Assembly: GCF_029892155.1 (NCBI RefSeq)
Contig: NZ_JARZAG010000016.1
Coordinates: forward strand, 62,001 to 126,000
Source of the DNA: Kitasatospora sp. GAS204B
GTDB taxonomy: Bacteria; Actinomycetota; Actinomycetes; Streptomycetales; Streptomycetaceae
Direction: 5' to 3'
Length of the DNA stretch: 64,000 nucleotides
The notes beneath the pieces were generated by a model. That model was given only the letters and a program-made list of their open reading frames with translations, did not search any database and was not told the DNA's origin. Positions 18,729 to 25,485 of this stretch are shown here, piece after piece (within the stretch, counting starts at the first letter, position 1; each line of letters begins with the position of its first letter). A program made the translations under genes and the position numbers.

Positions 18729-19669
18729 GGCCGCCGGTGGTGCTGGATGCCCGAGGGCGGGCGCTCTACCTGCGGTTGCTGGCGGCCGGCGGCCTGTTCC
18801 GGCTGACCGAGCTCGCGAGCGACGAGTTGGCCGCCCTGGAGCAGCTGCGGGCGGCCGGGCTGGTGCTCAGGCAGCAGGACGCGCTCTTCTGGACCGTGGT
18901 CGACCCGCGCACCGCGGCCGCCCGGCTCAGCGCCGAACTGCGCGCGGCGGGATCGGAGCTGCTGGCCCGCGCCGACGAGTCGTCAGCCGCGCTCGCCGAC
19001 CTGGCCCGTGCCTACGACCGCACGCCGCAGGCCGGCGGCGCGGCCCGCGGTCTGCTCCGGCACCTGGACGACCTGCCGCAGATCCAGCAGCGGCTGGACC
19101 AGTTGGGCCGCGAGTGCGAGCACGAGGTCCTGGCGGCGCAGCCCGGGGTGCGCCGGACCCCGCAGCTCGCGGAGCAGGCCGAGCGGGCGGCCCGCGAGCT
19201 GTCCGCCCGCGGCGTGCGGATGCGCGTCCTGTACCAGCCCGAGGCCGAGCGGGACCCGGTGATCAGGGACTACGCGGCGCACGTCAGCCGGCTCGGCACG
19301 CGCCTGCGGGTGCTGGACGAGCCGTTCCAGCGGGTGGTCGTCTTCGACCGCGAGGTGGCCGTCGTCTGCGCCGGCGCGGGGCACTGGACGGCGACGTTCA
19401 TCGAGGACCCGCTGCTGGTGGGCGTGGTGGTCGACCAGTTCGAGCGGGACTGGGCCCGGGCGGCACAGGTCCGTTGGGACGATTCGCCGGCGGACGGTCC
19501 GCTGGTGCGGCTGCTGGCCGAGGGCCTGACCCAGCGGGCGATCGCGACGCGGTTGGGGTTGAGCGAGCGGACGGTGGCGGCGCAGATCTCCCGGCTGCGG
19601 GAACGCCACGACGCGCGGACGCAGTTCCAACTGGGGTGGCAGATGGGGGGTGGCAGCGGTGAACGCTGA
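18725..19669 (+). CDS. LuxR-type regulator, paralogue 3 of 5
   Basis: 314 residues. N-terminal ARALYLRLLAAGGLF winged-helix-like region, central domain with VLAAQPGVRRTP (the shared AQPGG motif here reads AQPGV), RMRVLYQPEAERDP and RVVVFDREVAVV, and a C-terminal HTH GLTQRAIATRLGLSERTVAAQ. The GTG at 18725 overlaps the preceding stop by 4 bases, which fixes the start and implies translational coupling. Slightly shorter than paralogues 1 and 2 because of a shorter N-terminus. Confidence 0.86.
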   Translation: MRPPVVLDARGRALYLRLLAAGGLFRLTELASDELAALEQLRAAGLVLRQQDALFWTVVDPRTAAARLSAELRAAGSELLARADESSAALADLARAYDRTPQAGGAARGLLRHLDDLPQIQQRLDQLGRECEHEVLAAQPGVRRTPQLAEQAERAARELSARGVRMRVLYQPEAERDPVIRDYAAHVSRLGTRLRVLDEPFQRVVVFDREVAVVCAGAGHWTATFIEDPLLVGVVVDQFERDWARAAQVRWDDSPADGPLVRLLAEGLTQRAIATRLGLSERTVAAQISRLRERHDARTQFQLGWQMGGGSGER

Positions 19670-20603
19670 GCGGTCGGTGCCGGATGGCGCGGCGCGGGAG
19701 CTGTACCTGCGGCTGGTAGGTGAAGGCGGTGAGTTCACGACCGATGGGCTGAGTCCCGAGGAGCTGCCGCTGTTGGAGCAGCTGTCATCGGTCGGGCTGG
19801 TGACGGCGATCAGTGACCGGAGTTGGACCGTAGCGAGCCCGCGTGCGGTTGGCGAGCGCCTGCGCGAGGACTTGCGGACCAGCGGGCTGGAGCTGTTCGA
19901 GCGGGCCCGCGAGCTACCGGCCGCCCTGGCCGAGTTGACCGATGCCTACGATCGCTCGTCCAGGCCGTCGACCGGCGCAGTCGCGATTCGGCAGTCGGAC
20001 GTGCACACGTACACCCAGCGGGTGGTGCAGCAACTGGCACAGGATTGCACCCGGGAGATCCTCGTGATGCAGCCAGGTGGGGCCAGACCGGCCTACATGT
20101 TGCCGCAGGCCGGCAAGGACGCGCGGGAGACGGCTTCGCGCGGTCTCTTCCTCCACGTGATCTACCAGCCCGGGGCCCGTACGGATCCCGGTACGGCGGC
20201 GTACGCGGCCTACGCGACCAGTCTGGGGCACCGGATTCGGATACTGGACGAGGACTTCCGCCGGGTGATGGTCTTCGACCGCAAGGTGGCGGTGGTCGCC
20301 GGGTACGGGGACCCCGCTATCGCTTCGTTCATCGAGGACCCGGTGCTGGTCGAGGTCGTGGTGGAGACCTTTGAGCGGGACTGGGCGCGGGCGGAGCGGG
20401 TGCACTGGGACGAGCCCGAGGCGATCAGCGACGGCCCGTTGGTGGAGCTGCTGGCGCGGGGCCTGACCCAGCGGGCGATCGCGACGAGGTTGGGGCTGAG
20501 CGAGCGGACGGTGGCGGCGCAGATCGCCCGGTTGCGGGAGCGCTACGACGCGCGGACCCTTTTCCAGTTGGGCTGGCAGATGCAGGGTGGCGCGGCTGAG
20601 TGA
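19650..20603 (+). CDS. LuxR-type regulator, paralogue 4 of 5
   Basis: 317 residues. Same three-part architecture: ARELYLRLVGEGGEF, central REILVMQPGGARP and RILDEDFRRVMVFDR, C-terminal HTH GLTQRAIATRLGLSERTVAAQIARLRERYDART. The HTH and flanks are nearly identical to paralogue 3, also at DNA level, so these two look like the youngest duplication. The start is GTG at 19650 (20-base overlap with paralogue 3) or GTG at 19659. Codon use is a little less GC-biased than in paralogues 1-3. Last gene of the operon. Confidence 0.86.
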   Translation: MAAVNAERSVPDGAARELYLRLVGEGGEFTTDGLSPEELPLLEQLSSVGLVTAISDRSWTVASPRAVGERLREDLRTSGLELFERARELPAALAELTDAYDRSSRPSTGAVAIRQSDVHTYTQRVVQQLAQDCTREILVMQPGGARPAYMLPQAGKDARETASRGLFLHVIYQPGARTDPGTAAYAAYATSLGHRIRILDEDFRRVMVFDRKVAVVAGYGDPAIASFIEDPVLVEVVVETFERDWARAERVHWDEPEAISDGPLVELLARGLTQRAIATRLGLSERTVAAQIARLRERYDARTLFQLGWQMQGGAAE

Positions 20604-20639
20604 GCGTCGATCCCAGGGGCCGACCCAGCCGGTGGCCGC

Positions 20640-21260
20640 TCAGCCGGTGGCCGCGCCGGTGTTCGGCCAGGGGTCGTACGAACCCCGGGAGGCGGGGATC
20701 GGCTTGAACTGCTCACCGGGCGCGGTCCAGAATCCTTCGCGCAGCGAGAGCGCCATGCCGGCCCAGTCCAGGGCGGTCTCCACGATGTGCCGCAGGCTCT
20801 CCTGCGACCAGCTGTCGTCGAAGACCAGCGGCAGCACCGGGGCGACCTGCTCGATGGTGGCGATCAGCGGGTTGTGCGTGATCGCCTCGTCCACCAGCAG
20901 CACGATCGGCTTGCGCAGCGCCGAGCCCCAGCCGAGCTCCAGCGAGACGCCGGCCGACAGCGGCGAGCCGACGTAGGCGAAGACCAGGTCGGCGGTCTGC
21001 ATCGCGCGGAAGTCGGACGGAACCCGCGGCTCCGGCGTCCGCCCCTCCACCGTCCAGGCGTCGCTGTGGTGCGCGCTGAACACGGCCGCGCCGCTGTGCA
21101 GCAGCGAGCTGCGCAGGGCGGTCAGCCGGGTCCGGCTGGCGAGCGTGACGACGCTGTCGGCCGGACCGGTCAGCCGCATGAGCGGTGCGGCGAGGAAGAC
21201 ACGGGCCCGGCGGCCTTCGGGGGCCTGGGCTGCGTGCTGGCGCATGTACGGCTCACTCAT
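20640..21260 (-). CDS. nucleoside 2-deoxyribosyltransferase-fold protein
   Basis: 206 residues. RVFLAAPLMRLTG near the N-terminus, then PSDFRAMQTADLVFAYVG and SAGVSLELGWGSALRKPIVLLVD reproduce the fold pattern of the nucleoside deoxyribosyltransferase family: an N-terminal beta strand with a small-residue loop, a D-x-x-AD segment, and an ElGwa/gkPivll segment whose Glu is catalytic in characterised members. Such enzymes cleave or transfer N-glycosidic bonds; in bacteria the fold also occurs in nucleotide-signal and immunity contexts. The ATG at 21260 is divergent from the secreted-peptide gene and convergent with LuxR paralogue 4. The actual substrate is unknown. Confidence 0.65.
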   Translation of the reverse strand: MSEPYMRQHAAQAPEGRRARVFLAAPLMRLTGPADSVVTLASRTRLTALRSSLLHSGAAVFSAHHSDAWTVEGRTPEPRVPSDFRAMQTADLVFAYVGSPLSAGVSLELGWGSALRKPIVLLVDEAITHNPLIATIEQVAPVLPLVFDDSWSQESLRHIVETALDWAGMALSLREGFWTAPGEQFKPIPASRGSYDPWPNTGAATG

Positions 21261-21434
21261 GGCGATGGCTCCGGGGAAGTGGACGAGCCTGCGGAGTGTG
21301 GTCTCAGCAGGTCAAGCGGGGGATGCGAGACGGGCGAGGCGGTCGCTGACACCGCTTCGGAGCCGGGGATGCTCGAAATCCGTCTGCCCACTGATCGTCA
21401 CCGTTGGCGGCACATGCCGTCCACAGAACCGGTG

Positions 21435-21465
21435 TGTCATCTCCCTGACTGGCGCTTGGATGACA
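21435..21465. promoter_or_regulatory. TGTCAT-N19-ATGACA element, copy 1
   Basis: Inverted arms TGTCAT (21435-21440) and ATGACA (21460-21465) flank a 19-base spacer that shares the core TG-N-CTGGC with copy 2 at 21504-21534. Candidate regulator operator. Confidence 0.6.
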
Positions 21466-21503
21466 CCGACGTCCGAGGAGGCGCAAGCGCTCCGACAAAC
21501 AGC

Positions 21504-21534
21504 TGTCATATTTATGCCTGGCAGCACGATGACA
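21504..21534. promoter_or_regulatory. TGTCAT-N19-ATGACA element, copy 2
   Basis: Same arms and same 19-base spacing as copy 1, 69 bases further on. Both arms are exact and ATGACAC is shared on the right. Confidence 0.6.
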
Positions 21535-21667
21535 CGGGTGAGTTGATGTCTGCACTTGCCTCGGAGTCGGAGTGTGGCTTTGATAAACACTTGTTCGCGT
21601 CTATCCGCGAGGGCATGGCAGACGTCAAGGCGTCCGTTATATCAGGTTCATGACAAGGAGGCACCGA

Positions 21668-21856
21668 ATGCGTCGTGCACCTCGACCCAGGATTCGCCTG
21701 CTGGTGACGGCTGCAGTTGGTGCGGCGCTGTTGGTACCGGCCATTGCTTCGGTTCAGGCAGCCGGCCCGAAGGCCGCCGACTTGGGGCGCAGCGACCGGA
21801 GCGTGACCGTCAGTGCGCTCGCCATGTCACCCGAAGACCTCGTCTGGCACGGCTGA
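21668..21856 (+). CDS. small secreted peptide precursor, 62 aa
   Basis: The ATG at 21668 is chosen because a perfect AAGGAGG (21655-21661) lies 6 bases upstream; an in-frame ATG at 21650 overlaps that ribosome site. The product has a basic N-terminus (RRAPRPRIR), a hydrophobic core LLVTAAVGAALLVPAIAS and a signal-peptidase I-like VQA|A site. This would leave a mature peptide of about 31 residues starting AGPKAADLGR and ending SPEDLVWHG. No Cys and no lanthipeptide-type Ser/Thr/Cys core. It lies among five LuxR-type regulator genes and is convergent with paralogue 5, which suggests a signalling or surface peptide. I recognise no family. Confidence 0.6.
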   Translation: MRRAPRPRIRLLVTAAVGAALLVPAIASVQAAGPKAADLGRSDRSVTVSALAMSPEDLVWHG

Positions 21857-21910
21857 CACGGAGTCGGCCGCCGACGTGGTGGTACCCGGCTGTCCGCAGG
21901 TTCGCGCTGC

Positions 21911-22978
21911 TCAGTGCCCGGCGGCGTCCGGGAGAAGCGTGGGCTCGTCCCCGGTCTGCTCGCCGTCCTCACCGTCCTCGCCGTAGAGGCTGCTGGGCGT
22001 GCTCAGCGCCATCCGCCAGCCGAGCTGAAAGAGGGTCTCCGAGCCGTACTCCTCGCGGAAGTCGGCAATGTGCCTGGCCAGCGTCCGTTCGCTGATGCCG
22101 AGGTTGCGGGCGATCACCCGGTGCCCCACGCCCTGGACCATCATGCGCAGGATATTGGTGCGCATGCGGGAGATGACCTCCGGCGGTACCTCGGTGGCCC
22201 CTGGGAACACGCTCGACCGCTCCCACATCCGCTCGAACGAGTCCAGCATGTAGGCGACGATCGCCTGGTCGCTGACGAACGCGGCCTTCTCCAGGTCTCC
22301 CTGGACCGGTATCACGGCCACTCGGCGGTCGATGATGAACAGCCGGGTGAACGGCTCCTCCAACGTCCGCACCTCGCCGCCCTCCTCGGTTATGCGCTCG
22401 ACGTAGTGCCGTGCAGGTGCCGAGTATCTGGCGCTCGGGTGGTAGAGGACCCGTCGGGCGACGCCGCGTCGGATGAGTGACAGGTCCTCCTCCAGCGCGG
22501 CCTCATTGACATTCGACTGGCGTCGGCTGCCGCCCGGCTGTGCGGTGACGATCTCGCGCTGCGCGCCGTCGATCAACGCGCTGAGCCGCTGGCCGATCTC
22601 GACCAGGCCGTGGATGTGCTCCACCGGCCCGCCGCGGTGCGGTTGCTGATCGAGCGACTGATAAGCCTGGCCCAGTTCCCGCATGGCGCTGGGGAGTGCA
22701 ATGGCCTGGGTGAGCAGAGAAAGGGCCTGCTTCTGCCACGCTGAACCGAGCCGATTGGCCAGCCGGTTCGGATCTGTGGCGGTGACGAGTGACGGTTTTC
22801 CTTGGCTGATAACCAATAGACCGAGCCCGGCCAGTTCCGTGTACGGCCCGCCCAGATCGGCTTCGCTAACCTCGACGCTCCCCCCTGCCGCAATCACCTC
22901 AAGGTAGCGGGCTCTTGCCTCGGCGGACACGAAGTCGGTGTGCTCCTTCTCCACCTCGCCCCCGCCCGTCGAACTCAC
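21911..22978 (-). CDS. LuxR-type regulator, paralogue 5 of 5
   Basis: 355 residues, the most divergent member. N-terminal ARARYLEVIAAGGSV, central REIVTAQPGGSRR, RVLYHPSARYS and RLFIIDRRVAVIPV, and a C-terminal HTH VGHRVIARNLGISERTLARHIADFREEYG. It has a longer C-terminal tail, rich in Gly/Glu/Asp. The GTG at 22978 is preceded by GGGGGAG, which makes it the likely start; the frame extends to 23077 but without a ribosome site. Rare codons (CTA, ATA, TTG) are more common here than in the other paralogues, which suggests a separate origin. It is transcribed toward the secreted-peptide gene. Confidence 0.83.
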   Translation of the reverse strand: MSSTGGGEVEKEHTDFVSAEARARYLEVIAAGGSVEVSEADLGGPYTELAGLGLLVISQGKPSLVTATDPNRLANRLGSAWQKQALSLLTQAIALPSAMRELGQAYQSLDQQPHRGGPVEHIHGLVEIGQRLSALIDGAQREIVTAQPGGSRRQSNVNEAALEEDLSLIRRGVARRVLYHPSARYSAPARHYVERITEEGGEVRTLEEPFTRLFIIDRRVAVIPVQGDLEKAAFVSDQAIVAYMLDSFERMWERSSVFPGATEVPPEVISRMRTNILRMMVQGVGHRVIARNLGISERTLARHIADFREEYGSETLFQLGWRMALSTPSSLYGEDGEDGEQTGDEPTLLPDAAGH

Positions 22979-23040
22979 CCTTGGCTCCCCCTCTCGGGAA
23001 ATCGACCGCTCATTCGGCTGGCAGCACTCTACGCAAGCGC

Positions 23041-23085
23041 GGGAGCGCTTGGCACCCCACCATCCGATGGGTACCAAACGCTCCC
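23041..23085 (-). terminator. 16-bp inverted repeat after hspR
   Basis: GGGAGCGCTTGGCACC (23041-23056) pairs with GGTACCAAACGCTCCC (23070-23085) with two G-T/C-A positions and a 13-base loop. It lies 28 bases beyond the hspR stop, so it probably ends the dnaK operon. It also sits about 60 bases upstream of the LuxR paralogue 5 start and could double as an operator. Confidence 0.65.
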
Positions 23086-23112
23086 GCCCGTTCCGCTTCT
23101 CCGGCTACCGGA

Positions 23113-23622
23113 CTACCGCCGCGGCCGCCACACCACCAGCGCGCTCGACTGCTGGGCCGGCTGGTACGGCACCAGGTCCCGCCGGTACGAGGCGTGCACG
23201 GCAGCTTCCCGGGCCTGCAGCGCGGCACCGGCGCCGTCCACCGCGGCCGCCAGCTCGGCGACCCGTGACTGCAGGGCGGCCACCTGGTTCTCCAGCTCGA
23301 TGATCCGCTTGATGCCGGCCAGGTTGATGCCCTCGTCCTGGGAGAGACGCTGGACCTCGCGCAACTGCTGGATGTCCCGGGCCGAGTAGCGCCGGCCGCC
23401 GCCACCGGTGCGGTCCGGGCAGACCAGGCCGAGGCGGTCGTACTGGCGCAGGGTCTGCGGGTGCAGGCCGGAGAGCTCGGCGGCCACCGAGATCACGTAG
23501 ACCGGGGTCTCCTCGGTGAGCACGTAGCCGGTGCCCGGCTGGGCCGCCCGGCGGGTACGGGGGGTGGGGCCGCCGGGCAGGCCCTCGCCCAGGCCTACGC
23601 CGATGGAGTCGGGGGGGTTCAT
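23113..23622 (-). CDS. hspR: heat-shock repressor HspR (MerR family)
   Basis: 169 residues. MerR-type HTH: VYVISVAAELSGLHPQTLRQYDRLGLVCPDR, then GGRRYSARDIQQLREVQRLSQDEGINLAGIKRII, the HspR signature. A coiled-coil follows (residues 95-130). HspR represses the dnaK operon and clpB through HAIR sites, with DnaK as co-repressor; such sites are present upstream of both here. It is the last gene of the operon, 6 bases after the dnaJ stop, so it controls its own synthesis. The N-terminus has an extra 30 residues before the HTH, and a later start is possible. Confidence 0.96.
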   Translation of the reverse strand: MNPPDSIGVGLGEGLPGGPTPRTRRAAQPGTGYVLTEETPVYVISVAAELSGLHPQTLRQYDRLGLVCPDRTGGGGRRYSARDIQQLREVQRLSQDEGINLAGIKRIIELENQVAALQSRVAELAAAVDGAGAALQAREAAVHASYRRDLVPYQPAQQSSALVVWRPRR

Positions 23623-23628
23623 GTCAGG

Positions 23629-24774
23629 TCACGCTCCCTCCGCCGCCTTGAAGAGGGCGGCTCGCGGGTCCTCGGATGCGGTCGCGTCGCGGTACTGCTC
23701 CAGTGCGCTCAGGGCCTCGCCGCTGGTCTCCTGAGGGACCGTCACCTCGACGGTGACCAGCAGGTCGCCCCGAGTGCCGTCCTTGCGGGTGGCACCCTTG
23801 CCGCGGGCCCGCAGGGTCAGGCCGTTGGCGCTGCCGGCCGGGAGCCGCAGTTTCACGGCGGGGCCGTTCAGGGTCGGTACCTCGATGGTGCCGCCCAGCG
23901 CGGCTTCGGGGAAGGAGACCGGGACGGTCACCGTGAGGTTGTCGCCCTTGCGGCCGAAGACCGGGTGGGTGCTGACGTGCACCGTGACGTAGAGGTCGCC
24001 GGGCTGGCCGCCGCGCTCTCCTTGGGCACCCTTGCCCTTGAGCCGGATCCGCTGGGCGTCCTGCACCCCGGCCGGGATCCGCACCTGCATGGTGCGGGCC
24101 GAGCTGGCGCGTCCGCTGCCGTGGCACTCGGTGCACGGGTCGTCGACGATCATGCCGCGGCCCTTGCAGTCGCGGCACGGGTCGGAGAGCGCGAACGCGC
24201 CCTGGCCCCGGCTGACCGTGCCGGCGCCGACGCAGGTCGGGCAGACCCGGGGCGTGGTGCCGGCCTTGGCACCGGTGCCCGAACAGGCCCGGCAGGCGGC
24301 CTGGCTGGTCATCCGCAGCGGGACGGTGGCGCCGTCCACCGCCTCGTCGAAGCTGAGGGTGACCTCGGTCTCCACGTCCGCGCCGCGCCGCGGCTGGGCC
24401 TGCCGGCCGCCGCGGTTGAACAGGCCGCCGAAGACGTCGCCGATGCCGCCGCCGCTCGTCTGCGAGCCGGTGAACAGGTCGCCGAAGTCGAAGCCGTAGC
24501 CGTTGGTGCCCGGGCCGCCCGAGCGCATCCCGCCGGCCCCGAAGAGGCTGCGGGCCTCGTCGTACTCCTTGCGGCGCTTCTCGTCCGACAGGACGTCATA
24601 GGCCTCGGAGATGTCCTTGAAGCGGTCCTCCGCCTTGGCGTCGCCCTTGTTCGCGTCCGGGTGGAACTCGCGGGCGAGCTTGCGGTACGTCTTCTTGATC
24701 TCCGCGGTGGTGGCGTCCTTGGGCACGCCGAGGACCTTGTAGTAGTCCTTCTCCACGTAGTCCTTCGTGCTCAT
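23629..24774 (-). CDS. dnaJ: chaperone DnaJ
   Basis: 381-residue type I Hsp40, co-chaperone that stimulates DnaK ATPase. J domain with FHPDANKG (HPD motif, about residue 37), a Gly/Phe-rich linker, and four CxxCxGxG zinc repeats: CRACSGTG, CPTCVGAG, CRDCKGRG and CTECHGSG. C-terminal substrate-binding domains follow. The ATG at 24774 (MSTKDYVEKDYYKVLG) is preferred; a GTG 12 bases upstream overlaps the GGGAGG ribosome site. It sits 90 bases after grpE and 6 before hspR. Confidence 0.96.
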   Translation of the reverse strand: MSTKDYVEKDYYKVLGVPKDATTAEIKKTYRKLAREFHPDANKGDAKAEDRFKDISEAYDVLSDEKRRKEYDEARSLFGAGGMRSGGPGTNGYGFDFGDLFTGSQTSGGGIGDVFGGLFNRGGRQAQPRRGADVETEVTLSFDEAVDGATVPLRMTSQAACRACSGTGAKAGTTPRVCPTCVGAGTVSRGQGAFALSDPCRDCKGRGMIVDDPCTECHGSGRASSARTMQVRIPAGVQDAQRIRLKGKGAQGERGGQPGDLYVTVHVSTHPVFGRKGDNLTVTVPVSFPEAALGGTIEVPTLNGPAVKLRLPAGSANGLTLRARGKGATRKDGTRGDLLVTVEVTVPQETSGEALSALEQYRDATASEDPRAALFKAAEGA

Positions 24775-24864
24775 GGCTGCTGCCACCTCCCGGGATGGGT
24801 CGATACGGCGCTGCGGAGCCGCGCGTCACCGAAGGCGACGTGCGACCCCGCAGCGCACAGCGTG

Positions 24865-25485
24865 TCAGTTCTCTGCGGCACCGTCAGCCTCGGGGCCCGT
24901 GTCCGGGCCGCCGGCGGCCGGGCCGCCGGTGCTCTGGGTCCCGGGCTGCGGCTCCGCGACGGCCACCATCGCCGGGCGGATGATCCGCTCGCCGATCCGG
25001 TAACCGGGCTGCAGGACCTGCACACAGGTGTCCTCGGTGACGTCCGAGGAGTAGCTGTGCATCAGCGCCTCGTGCAGGTTCGGGTCGAAGGGCTCGCCCT
25101 CCTTGCCGAACTGCTGAAGGCCCAGCTTGGCGACGACCGTCTCCAGGTTGTCGGAGACCGACTTGAAGCCGCCGGTCACCTCGCCGTGCTCGCGGGCCCG
25201 GCCGATGTCGTCCAGCACCGGGATCAGCGCCTCCAGGATGTTGGAGATCGCGATCTCACGGACCGTCAGCCGGTCGCGCTCGACCCGCTTGCGGTAGTTC
25301 TGGTACTCGGCCTGCAGCCGCTGGAGGTCACCGGTGCGCTCGGTCAGCTCGCGCTTGGCGGTCGCCAGCTCGTCGCCGTCCGCCGCGGCGGCGGCGCCCT
25401 TGAGCGCCTCCTCCGCGGCCTTCACGACGTCCTCATCGGCGTTGGAGTCGTCGCCGGGCTCCACGCCCCGCGCCTTCTCCGTCAT
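24865..25485 (-). CDS. grpE: nucleotide exchange factor GrpE
   Basis: 206 residues. N-terminal long coiled coil (about 25-95) with LTERTGDLQRLQAEYQNYRKRVERDR, then the beta domain with DPNLHEALM and VLQPGYRIGERIIRPAMVAV, the GrpE signature. It exchanges ADP for ATP on DnaK. The ATG at 25485 overlaps the dnaK stop (ATGA, 25482-25485), which indicates coupled translation. The C-terminus is Gly/Ala/acid-rich, as is usual in actinomycetes. Confidence 0.96.
   Translation of the reverse strand: MTEKARGVEPGDDSNADEDVVKAAEEALKGAAAAADGDELATAKRELTERTGDLQRLQAEYQNYRKRVERDRLTVREIAISNILEALIPVLDDIGRAREHGEVTGGFKSVSDNLETVVAKLGLQQFGKEGEPFDPNLHEALMHSYSSDVTEDTCVQVLQPGYRIGERIIRPAMVAVAEPQPGTQSTGGPAAGGPDTGPEADGAAEN

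Larger units (their letters stand above)
21261..21667. other. 407-base divergent promoter region
   Basis: No gene seen. It separates the deoxyribosyltransferase-like gene (minus) and the secreted-peptide gene (plus) and holds two copies of a TGTCAT-N19-ATGACA element. It is markedly less GC-rich than its surroundings. Confidence 0.6.
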
